Positions 49,801 through 60,500 of a DNA stretch of 64,000 nucleotides are shown piece by piece. The notes below the pieces were generated by a model. It did no database searches, was not told the DNA's origin, and saw only the letters and a program-made list of their open reading frames with translations. Positions within the stretch are counted from its first letter, which is position 1; every line of letters begins with the position of its first letter. Where the stretch lies: the NCBI RefSeq assembly GCF_032854445.1, contig NC_088295.1, positions 33,636,510 to 33,700,509 on the forward strand, in the 5' to 3' direction. Made by a program: the position numbers and the translations under genes. The stretch comes from Liolophura sinensis. Its lineage: Eukaryota; Mollusca; Polyplacophora; Chitonida; Chitonidae.

Positions 49801-51378
49801 TATACATTATGGTGCAGAAACTCAGCAAATTTCAACTGCACAAACATACAAGTATTTTGTCTATTGAAAGATATTAACCACTGTTAGAGTGAGGAAATGA
49901 TGTATGCATTGTAAAATCAACGGAAACATCAAGCTATATGTTCGTGAATGGTTTAGAAATGGACTTGTGGTTATTGGTGTTTCTGCTATTTACCAGTGGT
50001 ACATGAGTGTAAACGCTGGACATTTAACATCTTTGAATGCAGATATAACAATGTTGAAATTTGGACAAAAATTTTGAAATCATCAGATTTGATCGTAGTG
50101 CATAAATTTAAGCTCATTTACTTAATGGAGTTTGACTTTCAAAACACAGAACATCAGTGATGCAATGCATCAATCGTCAGAATGTACATGTATCTTTGAA
50201 TATAATAAATCGTTCAATGTAAGAGCATTTGTTTCTGTGTAAAAAGTTTTTAAGTGTTGTCGATAGTACTAACACCTTTTTGAAGAAGAAAGTTATAATT
50301 ATTCCAGTAGTGTTTAGTGAGATGTGATTAATTATAACAGAATATTGCAGCCGATGACGAGGTTATGCCAATGAAATCAGGACGGAAATTAATAACTCAC
50401 GTGTCAGGAAACATCCAACTGAATGCAATGGTATATACATTACCAGGATCAACATCTACCATTCCAAGGTTGGAAAAGGTGCAAGATATAGTTAAATAAC
50501 GATTCGAATCTTTTGGTTTACTAATACTTCTGTGTTCTAAGACCGATCTCTTGCCAAGTCAAGGTAATTTTAATGACCTCCCAGTTGTGATAACGTATTA
50601 AGGTTTGCTAATTTAATGATTAACTGAAGTTAAATTAAAGAATTGTTAAATATTTGGGTTTTTAAATATTTTGAACAGTAGAATCAAGTACGGTAATGCA
50701 ATTGTGGTATTTGTCTTTACTCACATGACATTTAACGACTGACCATGCAAACTCGCGCGTTTTAGTGGCTCATTTGACTTTATAGAAGTATGAATCTGCA
50801 GAAGAATATGAAAATATGAATGCTCTTATAGACAGAGAACGAGAAATAATGAAAAATTAAGATAGGACTAAGATAGGACTAAATCTTGAGGTGCAACACA
50901 CAGCATTCCCAAAATACTTTGCTCAACAAATTTTGAATGTCTTCATTCTTTATTCTAAATATAGATAATTGTATCACACTTTAAGGGATTTCCAATTGTA
51001 TTTTGATCTTGTAAATTCTTTGCAGTGGAGGACCTGGGAATTGACTATTCCCGACTCATAAAAAATCCACCAACATCAGGAGCACAGCCTGGTGGTCGCC
51101 AGCAGATGCAGTACAGGGATTACAACCCTAAACCCAAGGCGTGGAAAGCACAGGAATCCGCCCCTCAACATCGTTCCCAACAACAACAATATTCCCACAA
51201 CACCTCGTCATCTATGTCATATGGTAACCATGGCGGGAGATGGCCCGCGACGCAGGCATCGAACTCTTACTCAGGCTTCAGCCAACAGTCGTACGGCATG
51301 GGACAGCCCCAGTATGGCTACCATCCCCAACAACAGCAGCAGCAGCAGCAACATCATATGTATGGCACTGACCTCTGA
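31717..51378 (+). CDS. SYNPO2: Synaptopodin-2-like PDZ protein, complete, 5 exons
   Basis: Exons 31717-31815, 46677-46828, 47172-48172, 48701-49540 and 51026-51378 join in phase to about 814 residues. The N-terminal PDZ domain (residues 1 to about 85) has GGPWGFRLQGG as carboxylate-binding loop, then IRKKSKAHSAGVQEGDVVVSVNG. Human synaptopodin-2 has the same layout, from MGTGD through PWGFRLQGG and KIRNQSKA to GDEVVSING. Further family marks are LCKSIALSLTSDA, GARMFAKRQKR near residue 464, KPLFTFKIPKV, GAKIFEKRRAKAEEWVVD near 570 and NRTAKG; vertebrate SYNPO2 has KSIALLLTDAP, GALMFAKRR, KPMFTFKEPKV and GAQLFAKRQ. A proline-rich run (PAPPPPKPKPKPSR) lies near 330-343. The C-terminus is Gln/Tyr/Ser/Gly-rich. 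The family binds actin, alpha-actinin and filamin at Z-discs and stress fibres. The start has good context (AAGATGG). Vertebrate SYNPO2 is longer; missing alternative exons cannot be excluded. Confidence 0.9.
34460..34516 (+). repeat. SINE family A, internally deleted
   Basis: GGTTTTACCTGGGCTCTGCC passes directly to GTAAAACACCATTCAAATAA, so the segment between is lost. Confidence 0.7.
37139..37255. mobile_element. Small foldback element
   Basis: CACAACTTACAGTTTATTCA..GCGACGTTTCGGTATAGATACC on the left pairs with the reverse complement of TATCTACACCGAAACGTTGC..CTGAATAAAATGCAAGTTGTG on the right. Arms are about 45-48 bases with a few mismatches and a short loop. This is typical of a non-autonomous DNA element; the family is unknown. 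Confidence 0.65.
43501..43516. promoter_or_regulatory. Perfect 16-bp palindrome near AGGTCA-type half-sites
   Basis: CATGGTCATGACCATG equals its own reverse complement. AAGGTCATG (43539) and AAAGGTCACG (43560) follow within 60 bases. These resemble nuclear-receptor half-sites, but function is speculative. Confidence 0.25.
46677..46828 (+). CDS. SYNPO2: SYNPO2-like exon 2: second half of PDZ domain
   Basis: Phase 0 after TGATTGCAG. It encodes IRKKSKAHSAGVQEGD, VSVNGKSVEGQSH and SLVLGIKR, the beta-alpha-beta end of a PDZ domain, and ends in phase 2 at GTTAGT. Confidence 0.92.
48701..49540 (+). CDS. SYNPO2: SYNPO2-like exon 4: two GAxxFxKR motifs
   Basis: Carries both family repeats, GARMFAKRQKRAPKW and GAKIFEKRRAKAEEWVVD, plus FTFKIPKV between them and a proline-rich end (NPPMPAMEPVPVPM). 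The exon is bounded by TTTTACAG and GTAAGT. Confidence 0.92.
49541..51025 (+). other. SYNPO2-like intron 4 (1.5 kb)
   Basis: AT-rich, with no repeat or exon recognised. The donor is GTAAGT and the acceptor TTCTTTGCAG. Confidence 0.7.
51026..51378 (+). CDS. SYNPO2: SYNPO2-like exon 5: Gln/Tyr-rich tail with polyQ
   Basis: Begins EDLGIDYSRLIKNPP, then runs through a segment rich in Gln, Tyr, Ser, Gly and Asn to a tract of eight Gln (mixed CAA and CAG codons at about 51328-51351), and ends HHMYGTDL with TGA at 51376. It is bounded by a TTCTTTGCAG acceptor. The composition is prion-like. Confidence 0.88.
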
Positions 51379-53500
51379 TTTACTTAATATACCCTTGTGT
51401 TTGTCTTCGTCGGAAACTCTTTCGACAGTGGATGGACTTGGTTTGAAAAAAGTTTGGTAGGCCCTATGACCCCATGTCGAAATTCAGTCTGCAGTTAATT
51501 TGATATGTATTCTAAGGTGCTAGGCCTACATTTTAAAAAATGAATTCGGTTTTTTTTGTCATGTTTACAGTCCCGGGGTCTCGTGTGGATGAAGGATTAC
51601 CTAAAGGTATTCCTGTCGCAACACACCAATTGTTAGTAACCGTTGAAGGCCTATATATACTTTTTGAGTTTTGTGTTTTGTGATATCCCAGTCCGGTGTC
51701 ACACGTTTCTTTCGCTCACACAGTCATACCATAAAGATCCAAGTCCCTTGCATTTTCAATGATTAATTTATCATGGGTTGTATATGCATGATAGAATTTA
51801 AAAGATGTGATTTCGTATAAATGTCTGTGCCTATTCGAATTTATCTTTATTAATATCTACATCCATTCATTGATAACGATCGAATTTGGAGATGACTGTG
51901 GCAAAATGCAGCAAGTGTGATAACTTAACCTAGCTTATAAATATGCTGCTAGTTGCTGCCGTTTCCATAACAACGGATTCTGAGCAGATGGCATGGCGGG
52001 TTTACATGTAAACGTGTTGTCGGGAGAAGATACAGAGAAGCCCTTGGGATGTGGGTAGTGGCTGCTGTTAGAGGTGAAGAAGACTAGCTGGGACTGGGAA
52101 CCATATTAGGCAGGAGGTCTGTGGGAACGCTTCGCCCTCAGTGTCAGCCTTGGTGTATCGGATTACGAGGCGGTACAGTATCGACATGCCTAGGTCTGGA
52201 CTACTACAAGGATACCTGCTCCGAGCTGTATTTTATAGGCCTACTCTGTACAGAATATCTGTAATGGTTTGAACTTCCGACAGTTTTAACTCACACGAGA
52301 ACTGTGATATTGGTCAAGCAATAGTATTATGCAAACGACACATAATGGTCAAATGATGGTCTGTACATTGGTATGTTTAACTATGTGTATTTAAGTAACC
52401 AAGGTTTAAGTGAGCTTTATAAAATTACATGTTCAATTGAGAAAAAAGTTCTGGTATCGATTAACAAAAGATAAAACTGCACATTACACCGCTCCTTACT
52501 TTCATCCGTCCCACAGTAAAGCGTCTTTAAAAATCAAATAAAAGCACAGTGTTCAAGTTCTCCAACGAAAGATTCGACTTGCTTCTCTCTTAATCAAGTT
52601 AGATACGTTTTCATGTGGTTTAGTGAAGGCATTTCTTAGAATGGGAATGTAAAAAAAAATGTTAACACAGAAAACGCATCTTACACTGAGGAGAAGCCTT
52701 CTAGCACTCTCTAGAGGATGCTCTGACTTTCGTTTTTTCGGTAAGGCGCACAAAAAACCTTGCAATCAAACGTTTGCCAAATTTGATTTTGCTATAATAA
52801 ATATGAATATTTTTTCATTAAATAGAGTTGTCCCAAGTGCTACCACTGTTAACCTTTTAAGGAAGCGGGGAAAAAACACGTAAAAGCATACATCTTAAAA
52901 AACTTTTCATTCTGTAAGATTGCTGTTGTTTGTGTCGTAGGTGGTAATTTAGATAATATGACTTTAATCACAATACATCAGGGATTTGATGTGAATGTAT
53001 ATAATTACGTACTGAGAAACATTCATAGCAAGTTTTTTTACTTTGTATGGTTTATAATTTGACAGTCATCTTGAATTTGTTAAAATAAATCAAACTGTGT
53101 TTAAAGGATTGTTATTTGGTGCTACAACGTATTGATTATTGGGAGTTGGTGACAAGTGCGCATAAAACTTGTCAGCGAACTGATCCAATGAATAGTTCCA
53201 AGTTGTTCATCTCTTTTTTAAACATACATGATCGGAAATGGCCATGATGTGATGTTTGAATACTAACACGTTTATAGTTTCCTTTCGTTTTACTTTTTAA
53301 CAATTTCCTAAAACGAGTGCGTGGTACAGAAATTGTGCACGAGTGCTGTATATATCTGTTTAAAGAGCATATGCTGTGGTTAACACGGCAGGATGCAAAT
53401 GCGTTATGGTCGAAATGAAATGAAAATATTAAGTCAGTGAACTGAGCGTGTGAAACTGTGGAACTTTAGAGATGAAAATAAATACATGAAGTTAACAAGA
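51379..53500 (+). other. Probable 3' UTR of the SYNPO2-like gene
   Basis: No coding exon and no SINE is recognisable here. Canonical AATAAA hexamers on the plus strand occur at 52537, 53084 and 53477, so the mRNA could end near any of them. Extent inferred only. Confidence 0.45.
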
Positions 53501-55350
53501 ATATTGTCTTTTCTTCCTCAATACGCGACCAAACATTTATATCATATACATTGCGTGGTTGAATGTCTCTTTACTTTCATGCCTCAGAGGACAAGCTGTC
53601 TAAGTTGCTTTCGTTCAAACCGCTAAGCCTTGGCTAATGAGGCCACACCCAAATATTCACAGGTAAAACACCAAGAAAGAACATTCAACAAGCGTGTTCT
53701 CTAAAAACAGCCTGAACTAAGCTGTTTTTAACCGCAGTGTGAAGCAAGCATCTATAGTTACCTTGCTGTACTCAGCCCTACTGCTGTACAACAACAACAC
53801 TGTTTGTACATTTCACTAAATTGTGTGTGAACATTTAAAATTTTTAAAAGGCAGTTTCTTACATTACATTTATAGACATGTATAGTGTAAAAAATGTATA
53901 GCATGTACATTAATTTTCAATGTGACAGATATACAGAATACAGATCTAACATACAGATCTAACTATAAACCTGGACCTAAATCGTTAAATGGGCCTTTGA
54001 ACCATTGGTTACTTGCATCTATTGTTGAATAAGTTATAGATTTGAACATACTATTCCCATATATGTAAAGATTTGGGTTTCAATCTCACATTTTAAAATA
54101 TGTAAACTTTGTAATACGTCACTTAGCGCCTGACATAAGAGGAGTAGGCCAAATACTACTACAAATATGTGTTCGGTCTGTTACAGAGATATACCGTCGT
54201 GATATTACCAAAATATTGTTGAAGTCGACATTTAACTAAATACATACTTGCAGAATGAAATGTTCTTGAGCGCGCCGTTATACTCGTCTTTCATTACTTT
54301 CAAGAAAACGATTCGGACAGATTTAGATTCAAAGTCATTCGACTGAGATTCTTTTGTCTAAAGTAAATCATGATGTTGTTGTACATATCTTAGGGTGGAA
54401 GAAAATTAATGAATTTTATACTTCATGTAACAGTGTACATGATTTATGTGGTCTACAAGAGATCATTCTGGCGTTTCGCATCAAATTATGTCAAGTTTCA
54501 GCCAGGTGTTCGTTCGAATGGCATTTGATTGACATGTGACAGTGTCGTCTGCTCAGTCATTTTAATAAAAGCAATTGTAACAAGCCTGAGACCCGACATA
54601 TCCAACTCCGCTATATAAGAATGTCACAAGCACGAGATTTGAATTTATACCAGTTACCACTTCCTCGAAAGGATACACTGAGGCTGCAAGTATACACATT
54701 TTTTAATTACATTTTTGTTTTGTACGAGTCACTAATGTCACGTTAATCTCACTTGTCAGTAAAATCCAGGGTTTTATTGCTTTCGAAAGCTTCTGAAGGC
54801 TTCTGTTTGGAAATTTACGAGCTGCAGTTACACAGGAATTGTAATTTGTTTTAAGTTTATCGATTGATATTTCTGTATTACATACTCAGGAATTTTTCGC
54901 TTTAACAGTTATAGGATGGCGGTCATTCTTAGGAATGACATAGGAACGCTTATTGGTGTGCAATTTAACCAGTCCTGGCGTTTATGTCGATCTTCTAATT
55001 CAGCTCATCTAGTGGGCCCGAAGTGATCTGGGCCACCTAACCCAATCTGGTCATTCCAGTTTGGCCAGTTTCAGTAAGTTCAAAATTTGAAACGCCATTT
55101 AGACGCGTTCTTCTCAGACCAAATGAGTTAAATATGGGAACACTTAACAAGAGTTGGATTGTGACAAATATGACAAAATTATAACCTTTCGTACTATAAA
55201 CTGCTTGTTATATAAAACTTGAAAGCTTGGACTGAAATAAAACATCGCTTTGTCAAATCGCCCAAATGCTGCCTTTGGTGGTCCTAAATACTGCTCTAAG
55301 GGAGACTACCAAACACAAGATTCTGCTACAGAATCACAAAACAACAAATA
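53501..55350. other. Intergenic stretch between convergent genes
   Basis: AT-rich DNA between the likely ends of the SYNPO2-like and SORBS transcripts. I saw no convincing gene, SINE or long repeat; the open frame at 54354-54539 has no recognisable similarity. Confidence 0.5.
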
Positions 55351-55364
55351 ATGACGCAACAGAT

Positions 55365-57507
55365 TTTATTTTATCATGCACCAATATAATCTGTCGTCTA
55401 ACACAGACTCATAGATCTACTGGCAAGCTGTAAATCAAGCCACATCGTTCAGTAGAATTGCTCTAGTCTAGCGATGTATACGTTTTGGGCATAACCGTCT
55501 GAGAACATTAGCACTGGGATTGAGATCTTCAGACAATGGGTGGTATTGCGAACTTCCAAAAATAAAAACACCAACAAAGGAACTCATTACAGTATAATAT
55601 ATGTAAGTCTGATATCCAGTAGGCCTACATTTAGTTGTCTATAACAGTGGCATAAGAGAAGTACAGAATTGATAAGTGCAGGTCAATTGGTGGAAGAAAG
55701 GCTTGTCCAAAAAAAAGCGAAGGAATCTTGTGCAAATTTAAGTATTGACAAGAGCATACACCAAAATCATCTTCCCGAAACCTGACATGCTCACAATATC
55801 TTCTAAATTTATCACTTCTGTCAAAATTACACCTGCAGTTCATCTTTGAAAACTTCACAGTTCTTTTATCAGTTTATTCAATAGCACCAACAAACACTTA
55901 ACTGATCTAAATTATACAAACTATGTTATCACCATAACAACAAAAACCATGTAATTTTCTACTAAATAAGATGTTTAGTGATAAGCCTTTTCCCTATGCT
56001 TTCTCCATCGACAAGTATCAATATGAACGTTACATACATGTGCATATCTAAATCTGGTGCACTGGCAAAAATTATATCGTACTTAAAATGGAGGGTTTAA
56101 CAAAAAGTTAAATTTCAATAATGGACAAAATGTGATTGCAAGCTGGCAATAATATGTTAGTGCATAAATCTAAAAAGTGTGAACATCCACAGTACACAAT
56201 TACACTATATATAGATAAAAGGAAAATGAAAAAAAAAGTACATTATGGAGATATTATGCTACTTAGCATTGGCTCTAAATAAAGTTGAAAAATTCACAAC
56301 CAGGTCTAGAGAAACAGATCTCAAGTTACTGGACTGACGAAATTCTGGACTAACAAACAATTTTCTCCATAATAAATGAACGATGGACTTTTGGACAACG
56401 TTACAGTTTGCATCAAAACAGAGCAAACCAAAACAAAAAAAAGTTTTATACATGTATACCTTCATACATTTTTGACCATAATGTTACAAAACCATAATTA
56501 TGCTTCTTAACCATGATTTGTTTCAAGAAAACCGAATCAGATAATAAACTTTCCATCAAGAAATCACATTAGCTCATTTGCTCGACATTCTTTTTGCTGC
56601 TCTATCCAGCAGATGCGATCAGAAAACCAAGTTCCTCATTGAAATGTCCCTCGAAAAGTGCATGTAAAGCCCCCAAGGATATTTAAAAACTATTTGTGTA
56701 CATGTATTTAAAAAATGTCAGTTGTAAAATACCTCTAAAATTGTCAAGCTGCTTTAAAGCCATACACCATTGACATTAATCATTTGAAGAGTGCTAACTG
56801 AATCATAGGCCAGTAATTTCACTGAGTTTGCAACCAATAGCTGCATGTATCCCTGGTTTATATAGGGTGCATCTATTAACACCAGACCATCTTTATCTAC
56901 ATGTAGCTTTGATGTGTCAGTAAAATGCATGTTAATGCTGTACAATATAGAATTTTAAGATTAAACAAAACTGGCCATTTTGGCAACCCTTCCAACCTGT
57001 CAGTTTATTATAAACAACTGGCCCTTCAAAATAGCTCTAAAAATTTCTATGTACACTATACAGAAGCATTAGAGCAGGACAACACAACAAGAAAATAAGC
57101 AATAAATCTTCTACGGTTTTCAGGATCAAGAACCATAATCTGTAATAACTTAGAGCCATAAAACGTTGTCCATGGATGGATTATGAAGTTGGATATAATA
57201 CCTTTATATATTAAATGTGAAGTTACCAAGAATTTCACACCATCCGTTAAAACCAGAAATGGGCAAACAAAAGTGTGAGTCAAGTTGAGTTTTTGAAAAC
57301 TTGCAAAACTAGAACCAACTTTAAATCAAGTTAATACATTATTGAAAATTGTCCTTTAAAACAAAAGCTTGGCTGATTTCCATTGTGTTCTCGCTCATCT
57401 GCCACTTGCTTGCTGGTATCTGATGCAAAGGCCTGGCAAACTTTTTCATCTTGGCTACTGCTTCAAATGGTAGGTTTCAATGAAGGTATTTGCAATGATG
57501 CTTTTCA
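55365..57507 (-). other. Probable 3' UTR of the SORBS gene
   Basis: Follows the proposed terminal exon and has no SINE insertions. Minus-strand AATAAA hexamers sit at 57004-57009, 55872-55877 and 55365-55370; the last would give a UTR of about 2.1 kb. The open frames here have no recognisable similarity. Confidence 0.45.
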
Positions 57508-57512
57508 TCACG
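57508..57512 (-). CDS. SORBS1: SORBS terminal exon: last codon and stop
   Basis: A strong acceptor (GCTTATTTTTCAG) precedes CGTGA. Joined in phase 1 to the SH3-3 exon, it gives a C-terminus of GNYVQKIT followed by TGA, close to SORBS proteins that end just after GNYV. The rest of the exon would be 3' UTR. If it is not used, the stop at 58292 applies. Confidence 0.6.
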
Positions 57513-60500
57513 CTGAAAAATAAGCAATGAAAACAATGTGTGTTAATATTTACTTGTAATACACAATGTCACCAAATTTTTAAGCCCCTTTTCAGGTCAA
57601 AGTAACATATTTTTGCAGCATCCAGAACATTTAAACAGAAAGTGAACAGAACGTGAACACAGGGTGTAATAATGATGGAATATGATTATTATGCCTCATT
57701 CATGACCATCGCAATATCATCCTTGACAGTGACAAGAAACGCTCATGACAGCAAATGAAATCTGAAGCTTCTGCATGTGCAATTATGATCTAAACGCATA
57801 AGTTGCTCCCTGAGGATTAAGCCAAAACTTCTGGGTTGATTCAGTGATGATGACACCATAAACTCTACCACTTTCAGTGGATGCCTTGGGAATTTATTTT
57901 AGCTCACAAACAGATAAAGTCATGGACTGGGACTCCAATAGCAATAACTATCAGTTAACTGACCAATCAAGTCGAGTTCACTATTGAACCAATCACACTG
58001 AATGTTACAGTGTTGAGTGTAGGGAATAATACAGACAAAAGCCAGCTAACCAAATTGACACTCATACTTTTGTCAAGACATCCCAAAATTCTGGTCACCC
58101 TTTAACACACAAAACTATTATCCCAACTGTTCAACCAACAGTCATTCAGGTACAATTGCTACAATTTTCAACAAAAGGTTTTCAATCCCATGTTCTTAGT
58201 CTTGCAAAAGGAAATACTTTGGTATACACTGATATCCTTCCACAAGAAATAGAATTGGAGGCATTGAACTAATTTATTGCTGGCCTGAGTGCTATCCTTT
58301 GTACAACTTACTGATTTTTTGCACATAATTTCCTGGGAAGGTTCCGAACATGCCTGTTCTGGCCGAGGTGCCCACATACCAGCCATCATCGCACTTCTCC
58401 ATAACATACACCTCATCCCCTTCAATCAGCTCCAGTTCATCTTCATTCATTGGTTTGTATGTGTACATGGCCCGGTATCTGCAAGCCCATGGCACAAGTA
58501 ACTCAGACAATGTAAACATAGCTTCAGACATTTTAAGGGTTCTCATCAACATGGTATGTAGTGTTGACAATCCTATCTCAAACTGCACGGTCTTCGTTTT
58601 TGCTTTCTGTGATACAGTTTTTCAGACAATTTCAAGAAGGGATGATAATGGTCGAGACATCAGTATTATCATTGTTTGTCATGAACAACAAGGTATGTAC
58701 AAATTTCTGCTAAGTGCGTGTTGGCATGGATTAATTTCTTCTCAAGTCGTCTCCTGTGAGGCAGCTTTAAGGTCTGGTCCCACGTTAGGTCATATATAAC
58801 AAAAAAAATAAATCGCCTCAAACTGACACATACCTGGTGAGGGCCAAATCATCATCTGGGATAGCACTCTTAAGGTTTCCTTGCTCATAAGAAATGGGGC
58901 TGCGGATTTGGCTGACAGGTGAGGGAGGTTTTTTCCCCAGGGTAGGGCTGGGTCGTGACTGTGAGGGAGACATATAATCCTGATAAGTGGACTGGTTGTA
59001 GCTGGAGGAGAGCCCATAATCCTGAGGTTGTCCAAAGTCTGGTGGCTGTGCATAATCGGATGACCTGCTGTAGCTCGACTGTCCATAACTAGGTTGGGGT
59101 GATCCATAACCTTGAAGCTGTGGCTGCCTGTAACTCAGCTGCTGTCCATAGTTTGGCTGAGACTGGCTGTAGTTCATTGGCTGACTATAGTTCTGTGAGC
59201 TGTAGCCACCTGGCTGGCTCATATTAGGGTACTGTGCCACTGGCTGAAGCCGTGACTGTCCTGCAGCATTAGGCCTGTAAGTTGGAGCAGATGATGGCCG
59301 TGCCACAAACGCACTTGGTGAGGGCTGAGGCGGTGGGGTCGGGGCATCAAAACTGACAGGTGAGAGCATCTCTGGGGTACCTGTCAAAAATGAGTACATA
59401 TGTATATGTAAAACAGGTTATAACAGCTAATTTAAAGAGGTGACAAAACAGCAAATTGCATTAACACAATCTCATGAGGTTTAAGTGCAATTTTTAAAAC
59501 CTGACATTGACTTCCAAAATATTTCCATCCTCTCCTTTCCCCTACATACTTATTCCACAATTCTAACTAATACAGTCTGTACTGAAAATTTAAAGTCTTC
59601 ATTGCTTTTCACACATATGAAGCAGCAAAAAAAAACCAAAAAACAACAATAACAGTATATGTGAGAGTGAATGTGAAAAAACACCATGTCAGCTTACCAG
59701 CCATAGGAGTAGGTATGACAGATGGTGCTGGGGTGACAAGTGGGGTAGACGGTTCTCTTATCACCTCCACATATGCCACAGGGAAGATGCCCTGCCGGCC
59801 TCCTATCTGACCCTCATACCAATTCTCATCAACCTGCCTCAGTAAAACTACAATTTCTCCCTGTCAAGGAAAAAAACAACAGTTCTAGTACCCTTTTTAA
59901 TTAAAAAAAGATATTTAAAACACAACAAAAACCTGAACTTCTATTTGTATGCACCTAGTAAAACAAAATACAATACAAAGGTACTAGATTTCACAAGACA
60001 CTTCCAAAGTGGTACAATTTAATGCAAAGTATTGTGTGATAAACATATTTGTCAAGATCAAAGTTGAAAAAATGTTTGACATGGTCAATGATGAGACAAG
60101 GTACCCATATACCTGTAGGCACAAAAGGTGTATTGGAATGATTTATGTTCTACTCCATACAAAAGGTCCTTCTGGTTAATAATTACATTTGTTTAAGCAT
60201 AAAAACAGAACACATACTTTTCTCAGGGACATTTCCACTGGGGTCTGGGCAGTAAAGTTGTACTTTGCCTTCGCCTGACCCTCAGACTGTAAGGCGGCTG
60301 CTTTAGCTGCTTCAATTGATGTGACAATCTGAAATATAACAATCATTTTGCACAGAAGTATGTCCACAGGGCACTGCTACATGCGTGTGGAATATAAATA
60401 ACTAATTAACACTAAATTTTCATTGTGAAATATTCACTGCTTTTTATTTGAAGTATATTTCCTTCAGTTTTCAATAAACCGTTTGTATCAAGTTTACAAC

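Noticed and set aside
58350-58799. 149-codon plus-strand frame
   Set aside because: Overlaps the SH3-3 exon of SORBS on the other strand and has no similarity of its own.
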